Shown: in pieces, positions 20,189-32,400 of the stretch | Numbering within the stretch: position 1 is the first letter of the stretch | Layout: the number at the start of each line of letters is the position of its first letter | Origin: DASRDU01 sp035652435 | GTDB lineage: Bacteria; Acidobacteriota; Blastocatellia; RBC074 | NCBI GenBank assembly: GCA_035652435.1 | Contig: DASRDU010000014.1 | Coordinates: 142,187-206,186, forward strand | Reading direction: 5' to 3' | DNA: 64,000 nucleotides | Program-made: the position numbers and the translations under genes | Notes under the pieces: generated by a model | The model's input: the letters and a program-made list of their open reading frames with translations, nothing else | The model's database searches: none | Told to the model about the DNA's origin: nothing

Positions 20189-21613
20189 TTAAGGCCTGGC
20201 GCCGGGCGAATTGCGGCTGCGCCCTTTCTTCGCCGGCTCGATGGTGACGTTCCTGAACGAAATCTCCCCGGCGTGCTGCACCTGTTCGGCCATATCGACG
20301 CCACGAAACGTGCAGTCGGCGAAGCGGATCTGATCAATCACGGCGCCGGGGAAGCCGGCGATCCACATCACGCGCGGGCTCGCAGCGCTCTGCACGTGTT
20401 CGATCACGACGTTGCGGACGACGGGGCGGTGCGGCCCGGCAGCCCCCGTTTCGTAAAGGAAATCTATCGTCAGGATCGCTTCGGCCACGCGGCCGATCTC
20501 GACGTTACGCACAAAGACGTCCTCGACGACGCCCCCGCGGCGGGCGTTCGATTTGAAGCGCAACGCGCGTTCCAGGTTCGGGCTGTCCATCCGGCAGTTC
20601 TCGACAAACACGTTGCGCACGCCGCCCGACACCTCGCTGCCCATCACGACGCCGCCGTGCCCATCCTTCATCGTGCAGTTGCGGACGACTATGTTTTCAG
20701 CGGGCGTGGCGACGCGGCGGCCGTCGTTGTCGCGCCCGGACTTGATCGCGATGCAATCGTCGCCCGTGTCAAAGACGCAGTCCTCGATCAGCACGTCGCG
20801 GCTCGATTCCGGGTCGCAGCCGTCGTTGTTCGGGCCGTGGCTGACGACGGTGATGCCGCGCACGGTGACGTTCTGGCAGAGTACCGGGTGGATTTCCCAC
20901 ATCGGCGAGTTGTTGATCGTCACGCCCTCAATCAGCACGTTGCGCGAGCGGTAAGGCTCGATGAAGCTGGGCCGCAGGCCATAGCCCGCCCCGAAGACGC
21001 GCTCCGCGACCGGGACGCCCCGCTCATTGAAATCGAGCAGCCGTTTGATGCTGCTCGCCCCTTTCTCCGCCTCGCCCCCGCGTTTGGTCCACGCCCACCA
21101 GTTTTCAACCGAGGCCGAGCCGTCGAGTACACCCCTGCCCGTGACTGCGATGTTCTCCTGCTCGAAGGCGTAGATGAGCGGCGAGTAGTTCATGCACTCG
21201 GTGCCTTCAAACCGCGTGAAGACGACGGGCAGATACTTCTCCGGGTCGGGAATAAATTTGAGCGTCGCGCCTTCGGAGACGTGCAGGTTGACATGGCTCC
21301 TGAGGTGGATCGCGCCCGTGAGGAAGACGCCCGGCGTCACGAGGACGCGCCCGCCGCCCGCGGCGTGACAGGCCGCGATGGCTTTGCGGATCGCTTCGGT
21401 GTTGTCGGTTTTACCGTCGGCAGCCGCGCCGTAATCGGTGATCCTGAAGTCGCGTTGCGGGAATGTCGGCGCCTTGATCCGGCCCAGAATGGCGGGCAAC
21501 TGCGCCCACCCTTTATCTGCCGGCCCTGCCTGGCCGCCGGCCACGGCCACCGCGCCGAGCATGATGACTGCGCCGAACAGAGCGCGAAGTGATTGATGAA
21601 GGACTCTGCTCAT
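20189..21613 (-). CDS. Secreted GH28 polygalacturonase
   Basis: This 474-residue protein has a signal peptide (LFGAVIMLGAVAVAGGQA) and a right-handed beta-helix fold typical of GH28. The family blocks are all present: NNDGCDPESS (about 261), DTGDDCIAIKSG (about 280), GHGGVVMGSE (about 317) and RFKSN (about 352). The aspartates of the first two blocks and the histidine of GHGG form the inverting active site. The N-terminal ITDYGAAADGKTDNTEAIRK block is also standard. It hydrolyses alpha-1,4 galacturonide bonds; the architecture resembles bacterial exo-acting forms, but rhamnogalacturonan hydrolase activity cannot be excluded. AAGGAGA precedes the ATG. The adjacent esterase and rhamnosidase genes suggest a joint role in depolymerising pectin. 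Confidence 0.92.
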   Translation of the reverse strand: MSRVLHQSLRALFGAVIMLGAVAVAGGQAGPADKGWAQLPAILGRIKAPTFPQRDFRITDYGAAADGKTDNTEAIRKAIAACHAAGGGRVLVTPGVFLTGAIHLRSHVNLHVSEGATLKFIPDPEKYLPVVFTRFEGTECMNYSPLIYAFEQENIAVTGRGVLDGSASVENWWAWTKRGGEAEKGASSIKRLLDFNERGVPVAERVFGAGYGLRPSFIEPYRSRNVLIEGVTINNSPMWEIHPVLCQNVTVRGITVVSHGPNNDGCDPESSRDVLIEDCVFDTGDDCIAIKSGRDNDGRRVATPAENIVVRNCTMKDGHGGVVMGSEVSGGVRNVFVENCRMDSPNLERALRFKSNARRGGVVEDVFVRNVEIGRVAEAILTIDFLYETGAAGPHRPVVRNVVIEHVQSAASPRVMWIAGFPGAVIDQIRFADCTFRGVDMAEQVQHAGEISFRNVTIEPAKKGRSRNSPGARP

Positions 21614-21650
21614 TTCGTGTCTCCTTTACAGATTGGGGACATAACCACCG

Positions 21651-22568
21651 CTAAGGTTTTTGCAGGAAGCCCAGCTCAGACATCCACTCCTCAAACCGCG
21701 CAGGCCAGCCCGCCAGGCCGCCGCCCGTCCTCTCGCGCAGGCCGAAGCCGTGACCGGCGTTGGCGTAAATGTGCAGTTCCGCGGGGACGCCGACTTCCTT
21801 GAATTTCAGATAGACTTCGGCGAGTCCCTTCGAGATGTCGGGCCGGTCCTTGTAACCGCAGACGAGGAAGACCGGCGGCGCGTCTTTGGCCGGCACGATC
21901 TTCCCCGAGGCGCCCGGATAGATCAGTGCCTGGAAGTCGGGCCGGGAACTCTCTCGCTCGACGGGGTCGGCGGCCTCCCTGTTGCCGCCATCGGAGCGCA
22001 TCCCTGAGAGCGCCACCAGCTCGCCCCCGGCGGAAAAGCCAATTGCCCCGATGTGCGTCGGCACGATGTTCCACTCCCTGGCCCGGCTGCGCACGAGGCG
22101 GATGGCACGTTGCATGTCCGCGAACGCATGCTCCTCAATCTTGTAGGTCGAGTTGGCCTCGCGCGCGAGGCGGTACTTGAGTACGAAGGCGGCGACCCCA
22201 CGCGCGGCGAGCCACCGGGCCAGATTATGGCCCTCGTGATCGGTCCACAATTCGCGGTGTCCGCCGCCCGGCGCGATGATCACCGCCGCGCCCGTGGCCT
22301 TCGCCCGGTCCGGCAGGTAAGGTGTGAGCGAGGGGTGGTGGACGTTCGAGACGACGTGTTCGCCCTCGGGCGTCACCCGCACGGCCTCCTCGCCGGTTCT
22401 GCCTTCCGACCCCGGCGCGCCGTTCGGCCAGAGCCGGATCTCTTTCTGCTGATCCCCTGCGGAAATTGTGAAGGGCAGCAGCAACAGCGCGAAAAGCATG
22501 CGCAGGAGTCTTTGTCCCAGGCCGCCTGAGATAACCTGACGCCTGCCGGGATGTTTAATTGTCGTCAT
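21651..22568 (-). CDS. Alpha/beta-hydrolase esterase, acetylxylan-esterase/BD-FAE-like
   Basis: This 305-residue protein has an N-terminal hydrophobic segment (RMLFALLLLPFTISAG) that should direct export. It contains the alpha/beta-hydrolase landmarks IIAPGGGHRELW (oxyanion hole), GFSAGGELVAL (nucleophile serine), VCGYKDRPD (acid) and NAGHGFG (histidine). Carbohydrate acetylesterases often have this layout (WPNGAPGSEG near the start, then APGGGH). The ATG at 22568 was chosen because it has AAGG at 7-base spacing; longer starts lack one. Located between GH28 and GH106, it probably removes acetyl or other acyl groups from pectic oligomers. The actual ester bond is not predictable from sequence. 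Confidence 0.78.
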   Translation of the reverse strand: MTTIKHPGRRQVISGGLGQRLLRMLFALLLLPFTISAGDQQKEIRLWPNGAPGSEGRTGEEAVRVTPEGEHVVSNVHHPSLTPYLPDRAKATGAAVIIAPGGGHRELWTDHEGHNLARWLAARGVAAFVLKYRLAREANSTYKIEEHAFADMQRAIRLVRSRAREWNIVPTHIGAIGFSAGGELVALSGMRSDGGNREAADPVERESSRPDFQALIYPGASGKIVPAKDAPPVFLVCGYKDRPDISKGLAEVYLKFKEVGVPAELHIYANAGHGFGLRERTGGGLAGWPARFEEWMSELGFLQKP

Positions 22569-22670
22569 GGCCATGCCTTCTCGTGGCTGGCAACCACGTC
22601 GGAAAAAACGCCGGACTCCAGCCGGTTTTGTGTGATTCACCAGACTGCCCATCGGACAAACAGGGTTCAG

Positions 22671-25481
<2,811 letters not shown>

Positions 25482-25560
25482 CTCTCGATTCCTCACGCCG
25501 CTATTTCCTCAACTCAGTGGAAAGAGGGTTCACAGCAAATGTCCCGGACTGTCGGTTACC

Positions 25561-28356
25561 TCAATTCTCTGGCGGCCTCTGGTTCGGGCGCCGGTCACCA
25601 CGCTCCCGATTGGCAGGAGTCGCTTCCTGAGGCGGGAATTCGGCGGGGAGATGGTCGCCCACCATGCCGAGCGCCATGATCGTCGTCAGGCCGTTCTGTG
25701 CCGCCCCGTTCGTCCCCGCGAGACCGGACTCATCAACAGGCTTCAGAGACTCCGGCCCCTCCACCCGGCGGACGGTTTCGTTTCGTCCGCCCCTGCCGCT
25801 CGCGAGCAGTGCATTCACGCCCACCTTCATAAAGGCCGGATTCTTCGTTTTCAGATAAACGTAAGAGGCCAGACGTCCGTCGCGGACATACGCGGCGTCA
25901 TTGCCCTCAGTCCCCGTAGTCATGTCCCTGACAATGACTTCCCTGGGCGCGGTATTGAGCCGGCAGTATTGCAGCCAGAGCTTCTGCCAGCGCTCGTCGT
26001 CAAGCATCAGGTTGAGTTCGAAGACCACTTCGGCCCCGCCCATAATCGTCGCCAGGTTGTACTGCCCCGCCTCGTCCGACAGTTGATACAGTTTGCCAGT
26101 CGCCGGGTCGTAGCCGAACAGGAGATTTTTCCCCGTGCGCAACCCGAGCGGCATGCGGGCGAGACTCTCGATGCCGGCGAGAATCTTGTCACGCCACTTC
26201 GTGTCGCCCGTGCGCTCCCACTCGGTCATCCAGTTGCTGACGAAGGCGAACCAGTCAGGGCCGAGGCGGACGCGGGTTGGATACTTCTTCTCGGCTTCGG
26301 TGATCGGCTGGGCCAGCCGCATGGGGTCGTAGTCCACGACCTTGTAGTCCACGTTCAGGACCTCGCGCATAATGTCGCCGGTGCGTTCGTCCGTGGTCAG
26401 GTAGTAATAAAAGCGGCGGTACGCGGCCTGGCTGATGCGGGCCTCCTTGGCGCCGCAACCCCAGTGGCGCACATTGTGGCGGGAGCCGAGTCCGGCGAAC
26501 CTGCCCAGGTGATAGGTGTCCACTTCGCTCGTGTGCCGCGTCATCGCTTCGGCCATGCGGAAGATGTCGGCGCGGCCCGTCCGCAGGAAGCTGTACCAGA
26601 GCCACATGTCCGTGCCCAGCTCGGCGTTGTCCCACGCCATCCCGCCCAGATCGTAGCGCCAGACGTGGCGCTCATTATCGTAGGAGTGCATCACGTCGCC
26701 GTAGTCCCAGAACCCGTACCAGTTGCGCTGATCTATCTGCTTCAGATAGAAATCAAGCGTGGCCCCGAGCCTTTCTTCAATCGCACGTTTTACCGGAGTT
26801 GAGCGATCCTCGAGGCCCCAGATGCCGAAGGCCTGGGCCGAGTGCAGGTATTGTGGCGTGCAGACGAGCAGCGGCGGCTCGGCGCCGGCCTGCGCCATCT
26901 TCGCCGTCTCCTCCCTGGCCGGGACGGCGGCAGTCGCAAACAACGTCAGCTCACTGGTGCGCGCTACGCCGTGCGCCGTGCTGAACCCGGGCTGCACGTC
27001 CTCGTAAACGGCTTCGAGGCCGTGCGCGCGAGTGTCGTAGTGGCGCAGATCCATGCCCGGCGCTTCGGGCGACCACATCCAGACGATCAGCTCCGCGGCG
27101 CCGCCGGCCGCCTTCTGCACTTCGAGCGACGCCGGGTATGACTGCCAGAAATTCCTGAGACTCGCCGCCAGCCCGCCGCTCGCGTCGCCCGCGAAGACCA
27201 GCCCCGACGCGCGCCGGCCGGCCCCGGCCGGGATCCACGCGCTTTCAGGATTGGTGCGCTTGAGTACCGTGAACCCGTCAGCATTGGGCTGGACCAGCTT
27301 GAAGTCGTCCCACACCGCCCAGTCCGCCAGCAGGCCCTGGCCGCGCGCGTTGTACGCTTCCCTGTCAGGGACGCGCCTGCCGGCAATCTGATCAGGGTAG
27401 ACGTCGGCGCCCGTCTGCGGATGAGCCACAAAGCGTCCGCCGCGCCCGATCATCGGCTGAATCGGCTCTGACCACAGGCCCGGGCCCTCGCCCGAGAAGC
27501 GCACGTGACGGTTGTGAATCTGCTCGCGCATCGGCACCGAGAAGGCCACGCCCAGCCCGCGGATGAAGTCCCTGCTCTCATCACCATCGTAGACGACGGA
27601 GTGGACGAGGCGCACCGACTCCTGTCCGGCGTAGAAATACAGACGAACGACAAACGGCAGCCACTCGCGGTTGCTCTTCAAGCCCTGATGTTTACCCTCG
27701 ATCTTCACGACCGCGCGCACCGGGCCGGATTGCTCCATCGTCACCCTCTCGACTTTGGTCGAATATTTCTCGCGCTGCGGGGCATTCTCGGCTCCGCCGT
27801 CGGGGCCGTCCTGGAGGATACAGATGAGCCGCCCATGTCGCGCCACCTCACGACCGTCAACGACTATCGAGTCAATGAGACTGGTGCCCCACCTGGGGAT
27901 GCGAACCTTCAATCGTCCGGTGTCTATTTCAAAGGTCGTGTCGCTCTGTCTGACCTGCACGACAGGGCCTGACGTGGATGCGGCAGTATTACCTGCCGAG
28001 AGCCTGAGTGAGCCGGTAATTTCCGGGCCGGCTACGGTAGCGAAGCCGGCCCACTTGATCGAGCCATCCGGCCACCAGGCGAGCGGCCACGATTGCAAGG
28101 GCAGACTCCTCCCGTCTGCCGCCGTCAGGGTGAACGCCTGATCTTTCCGGACTTTCCCCCGGGGCCACGGCACTCCCCAGCTGACGCCGGTCCGCACCGC
28201 CGGCGCTCTGTCTCCCAGCCATTTCAATTCGACAGACGCCGGAGATTGCGCGGCAGCGGGCAGGAAGACGCCGCCGACCAGCAGAGCCAGCAGCGGAAGA
28301 GATGCCAGCCGCTTACGCTTGCAGCCTGGAGAAGTGTTATGGTGCAGTTCCTTCAT
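25561..28356 (-). CDS. YetA/PcRGLX-like exo-rhamnogalacturonan lyase family protein
   Basis: This 931-residue exported protein has a signal segment (LPLLALLVGGVFLPAAAQ). It opens with the N-terminal domain of the YetA/PcRGLX family (GVSWGVPWPRGKVRKDQAF, then QSWPLAWWPDGSIKWAGFA). A large central alpha/alpha-barrel region follows (YGFWDYGDVMHSYD, AMTRHTSEVDTYHLG, SRHNVRHWGCG). The fungal homologue PcRGLX is an exo-lyase on RG-I (PL26), and Bacillus YetA lies in an RG-I operon. Histidines and tyrosines in the HTSEVDTYHLG and RHNVRHWG blocks are plausible active-site residues. The downstream YesU-like gene's neighbour spacing is only 4 bases, so the pair is a translational unit. Lyase activity is inferred by family, not proved. 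Confidence 0.8.
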   Translation of the reverse strand: MKELHHNTSPGCKRKRLASLPLLALLVGGVFLPAAAQSPASVELKWLGDRAPAVRTGVSWGVPWPRGKVRKDQAFTLTAADGRSLPLQSWPLAWWPDGSIKWAGFATVAGPEITGSLRLSAGNTAASTSGPVVQVRQSDTTFEIDTGRLKVRIPRWGTSLIDSIVVDGREVARHGRLICILQDGPDGGAENAPQREKYSTKVERVTMEQSGPVRAVVKIEGKHQGLKSNREWLPFVVRLYFYAGQESVRLVHSVVYDGDESRDFIRGLGVAFSVPMREQIHNRHVRFSGEGPGLWSEPIQPMIGRGGRFVAHPQTGADVYPDQIAGRRVPDREAYNARGQGLLADWAVWDDFKLVQPNADGFTVLKRTNPESAWIPAGAGRRASGLVFAGDASGGLAASLRNFWQSYPASLEVQKAAGGAAELIVWMWSPEAPGMDLRHYDTRAHGLEAVYEDVQPGFSTAHGVARTSELTLFATAAVPAREETAKMAQAGAEPPLLVCTPQYLHSAQAFGIWGLEDRSTPVKRAIEERLGATLDFYLKQIDQRNWYGFWDYGDVMHSYDNERHVWRYDLGGMAWDNAELGTDMWLWYSFLRTGRADIFRMAEAMTRHTSEVDTYHLGRFAGLGSRHNVRHWGCGAKEARISQAAYRRFYYYLTTDERTGDIMREVLNVDYKVVDYDPMRLAQPITEAEKKYPTRVRLGPDWFAFVSNWMTEWERTGDTKWRDKILAGIESLARMPLGLRTGKNLLFGYDPATGKLYQLSDEAGQYNLATIMGGAEVVFELNLMLDDERWQKLWLQYCRLNTAPREVIVRDMTTGTEGNDAAYVRDGRLASYVYLKTKNPAFMKVGVNALLASGRGGRNETVRRVEGPESLKPVDESGLAGTNGAAQNGLTTIMALGMVGDHLPAEFPPQEATPANRERGDRRPNQRPPEN

Positions 28357-28360
28357 CGCG

Positions 28361-29227
28361 CTACCGTGTTCGTGTGGCAGTCACCTGCCACACCTTGAAG
28401 TTGTCATAAGCCACCATCGTCACGCCTTCCATCGAACGCAGCCCGATTCGTCCTGCCCCGTGCGGCCGTTCGGGGTCATCCCACCTGATAACGACCTTGC
28501 CGTTCACCTCAACCTCGATGTGCGCGCCACTCTTCAGAATCCGAAGGCGATGCGTGACATCGGTCGGGCCGGTGGTCAGGCTCGGGCCTTCGGCCACCTG
28601 GCTGAAACCCGGATTCCTGCGGAGCCGATTGGAGAGGCTTTCCGCCTCATTGTTCCGGCTCCACCAGGAATCAGTGTAGTTGGCCACCGCACCGCTGTGA
28701 TAGGCCTCGTAGTTGGCCCGGCGCGGCGGCAGAGACAGGTCGAAGATGTCTTCGCCGTTCCTGCCCGTGGCGCAGAAGAGGACAATGGTCAGGCCGCTCG
28801 TGGAGCCGCAGGGGCTCATCTCGAATTCGAGCAGGAAGTCTGCCGGAAATATGTGGCGGTTCCAGACCACCATATGTGAACGCCGGCTCGGTACGACCGG
28901 CAGGGGCCTGCCCGCCGCGTCAAATGGCGACGGGGCCACAAGCAGTCTGCCACCGCGAATCTCCACGCCACCCCAGCCCTCGGCAATCCACTCCGCATCG
29001 GGCGCGGGTCTCGCTTTGCGCCGCCACACGCCACCGGCCCGCTCAATCAGATCCTCTTCGCGGGCGATCTTCTGTGGCCGACTGAAGTCGTTTTCGTAAA
29101 AGGGGCGCAGGTCATATCCCGACAGGTCGAGCGGCTGGGGCCTGTCCGCCGCGGCCTGTGTTGTGGCCGGCCGGGTCACACCGGTAACGCATGATGCCAC
29201 GAAAAACAGAACGACGAGGGGTCGCAT
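28361..29227 (-). CDS. YesU-like (DUF1961) secreted protein
   Basis: This 288-residue protein has a signal peptide (MRPLVVLFFVASCVTGVT). The body is a concanavalin-like beta-sandwich of the DUF1961 family: FYENDFSRPQKI near the start, GGVEIRGGRLLV, HMVVWNRHIFPADFLLEFEM, then NYTDSWWSRN and a final IGLRSMEGVTMVAYDNFKVW. Bacillus subtilis YesU belongs to this family and lies in the rhamnogalacturonan operon, but its biochemical role is not well defined. The stop is 4 bases from the YetA-like gene. The start was chosen at the signal peptide; the frame extends to 29458, but that upstream part is not protein-like. It may bind or cleave RG-I oligomers. Confidence 0.78.
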   Translation of the reverse strand: MRPLVVLFFVASCVTGVTRPATTQAAADRPQPLDLSGYDLRPFYENDFSRPQKIAREEDLIERAGGVWRRKARPAPDAEWIAEGWGGVEIRGGRLLVAPSPFDAAGRPLPVVPSRRSHMVVWNRHIFPADFLLEFEMSPCGSTSGLTIVLFCATGRNGEDIFDLSLPPRRANYEAYHSGAVANYTDSWWSRNNEAESLSNRLRRNPGFSQVAEGPSLTTGPTDVTHRLRILKSGAHIEVEVNGKVVIRWDDPERPHGAGRIGLRSMEGVTMVAYDNFKVWQVTATRTR

Positions 29228-29461
29228 TGCGCGACGCCCGGCAGCAGCAAAGGACAAGTGCAATTCAGTCTCCCGGGAACAAAAAGAGAATACCGCGGCC
29301 GGCAATGAGCCCGACTCACGCGGCGCGTTGCTGATCCCAGGCCACGTCTGCCGCCGCTCGCCGTATTGATCCACACTGTGTATCTGCCACATAAGGCGCA
29401 GACGCTGCCTCCACCTTGCGCTTCGACAACGCCTCGTACTCCGGCAGCAGGCAGCCACTTT

Positions 29462-32400
29462 TTAGAAGAAGATCCGGAGGCCGAACTGGATGTAGCGGGG
29501 ATTATTCACCGCAAACAGCGTCCCGAAATTCGGATCATAAGTCTGCCGCAGGCGGAAGAGCTTGAACCCTTCCAGCGTGGTGATGTCGAACGAATTCGCG
29601 TTGCGCGAGGCAAAGCCCTGCGGAATCCGGGTGTGGAAGAAATCCACCGGCAGCGCGTTCGACGGCAACCGGACGGCGTTGACGGTTGACCGGATCTGGC
29701 TGAGCGTCGCCGCGCCTTCCGGCGTCGAAGCCAGCGGCTTCCCGTTGAAGGTCGCCCAGGCGTTGTATTCCGCCGTCGTGATCACTGACGCCCGGGTTCC
29801 GGTCCCGAACGGCTCGGTCTCGGTCGTCAGCTCCGTCGGGAAGGTGCCAAAGCCGGGCGGCGTGTTGCCCGTGTTCACGTAGCGGAAATTGGGGTGGTTG
29901 AAAGCATTGATCAAATCCACCCGGAATTGAATCCTGCGTTTCTCGCTCTTTGAGAAGGGGAAGGAGAAGCTCTTCTGCACTGACGCATCGAAGTACTCCT
30001 GCAACGGCGCGCGAATGTCGAGCGTGCGCGGCGCGCTGCCCAGCTGCCCCTTGACCGGGCGCATGAACGCCGCCGGGTTGATGAAGGGCTCGCAATTCGC
30101 GCCGATCACGCAACTGGACGAATAGAGCGGATTTTTGAGCGGGATGCCCGGCACCAGGTCGAGTCTGACGGTGCGGTTCGTGCCGCCCAGCTTGTTGGTG
30201 TCGGTGATGAAGGGGATGAACGGCTGCCCGCCCTGCAGACGCAGCACGCCCGAGGTCGTCCAGCCGCCGACCAGCGCGTTCACGACCGCCGGCGCGTCCG
30301 GCAGCAGATGGCGGCCCCGGCCGAACGGCAGGTCGTAGACATAAGTCGCCGCGAAATTGTGCTTGATGTCGAAGGTCGAGATCGAGCGGTCGCCTTTGCG
30401 CGGCGCGCCGTAAGAGACCTGGCCGCGCGTCGCGCCCGTCGTCAGTACGCGCACGTCGGGCTGCGCGTCCGAAGCGTCGTCAATGGATTTTCCGAAGGTG
30501 TAATTGGCCGTCAGCGTCAGCCCGTTCCGCACGCTGCGGCGCAAATCAACATAGACCGCGTGCCGGATGCTGTTGGCCGACGGGTCGAAGAAGCGGTTGA
30601 GTTCGCCGAAGCCGAAATACGGGGCCGTCACGCTGTTGCGCTGGATCGTGACCACCTGGCCGAGCAGATTGCGGCGCCCCAGCGGGTCGGTGAAAGCTGT
30701 TTCCGCCGCGATGTTGTTCGTCTCCAGGTAGGTGACGAAGTCCAGGTTGCGCGGGTTGATGTTGACCAGCGGCAGGTACAGGTGCGTGCCCTTGTTGCCG
30801 ACGTAAGCCACCTCGACGGCTGTGTCTCTCAAGGGCTCGAATTGAATCGCCAGGTTCCAGTTCTGCGAGTACGGGACTTTGCCGTTAGTGACATCAACGG
30901 CGACGCCCGGAATGCCGATGCCGTTGCCGTAAACCAGCCCGTCGGGGGTCGTGCCGAGCAGCGTGTTGAGCGGCGTGCCTGAGCCTTGCAGCGGCTGGTT
31001 CGCTGACAAGCGGATGGGCAGCGTCGGGTCAGACGTGCCGTTTGACCCGGTGAGCGTGGTGCCGACGGTCGTAAAGCCGCCGAAGTCCGGGTTGGGCGAA
31101 CGGTTGTTGCCGGTGAGCGGCGCGTGCGAAAGGCCGTAGCCGGCGCGCACGACCAGATGCCGCTTCTCCGACCAGCCGAATTTCGGGCTCCAGGCGAAGC
31201 CGAGGCGCGGCTCGAAACCCAGGTAATCAACCGGCGTGATGTATTCCGAGCGCCCGCCCTGACCGGCGAACGCGAAGACCGGAATCGTGGCGGTCGTCGG
31301 CACGAAGTCGGGAATCGGCGCGGTCGTCGCGATGGTCAGGCCGGTCGCGATGGCGCGGCGTTGCGCGTCGGTGAGCGTGACGGTCTGTGCGAGGTCTGGG
31401 CGGAAGACGCCCTGCAAATTGTGTTTCTCGGTGCGCGGGTATTGCAGCGAGTAGCGCAGCCCCAGGTTGAGCGTCAGGTTCGGGCGCACCTTCCAGTCGT
31501 TCTGCACGAAGGCCGCCAGGCTGTTCCAGCGGTAGTTGTAATCGAGCAGCAGCGGGCGAACGTCCACCGCGTTCGGCACGCCGAGCAGGAAACTGGCCAG
31601 ATCGTTTCCGCCGTTTGTCAGACCGGTCCCGCGGTTGTTGCTGGTGTTCACGGTGCGGAATTGCCAGCGCCCGCCCGAGGCCGCGAAGAAGGGCGTGACG
31701 TTCAACCGCGCGTGATTCAGATCAACGCCAAAGCGCCAGGTCTTGTTCCCGCGCGTCCAGTAAACAACGTCATTGATGTTGAAGCGCTCTTCGACGTTGA
31801 AATTATTGGTCGAGCCGCCCGCGCCGAGGTCGGCGCCCACGTAGCCGTTGTCCTGCGTCAGGAAGAAGAGCGGGATGCCGCCTTTGGTCAGGTGCGGCAG
31901 CCCGAACTCCTCAGCCAGGCTGCGCCCGGTCTTGATTGAAAATTCGGGCGAGAAATCCTCGCTGAAATTCCCGCGCGTGTAATTGAGCCGCAGGTCGTTG
32001 ACGATTGTCGGCGTGATGATGTTATTGAAGGTCAGCAGGTACTGTTTGGCGTCGCTGTAAACACCCGTGTTGCCGTTCACGTCATTGCCCGCGCCGCGGA
32101 TGCCGACGGCGGGCGTTTTCGTGTAACGGAAGTTCGACTTGAATTTGCCGGAGAAGCTGTGGTCGAGCCGCAGCGTGTAGCGCTTCTCGTCCTGCCGCAC
32201 GAAGCGTTCCAGGATGTAGTTTCTGACGAGGCCCGAATCGTCGAAGTAAGCCCCCGCCGGCGGCATCAACTGAATCAGCCGCAGCGCGGTCGGGTCGAGC
32301 ATATTCTGCGGGATCACGTTGCCGGGGAACTGGCAGAATAATGCCGAGGTCACGCCATTAACCGTGCAGGTCTGCGGCAGCGGGACCAGCCTGCCGCCGT

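Noticed and set aside
29228..29458. Long N-terminal extension of the YesU-like protein
   Set aside because: The region is low-complexity and Arg/Cys-rich and lies before a good signal peptide; the start at 29227 is more natural.
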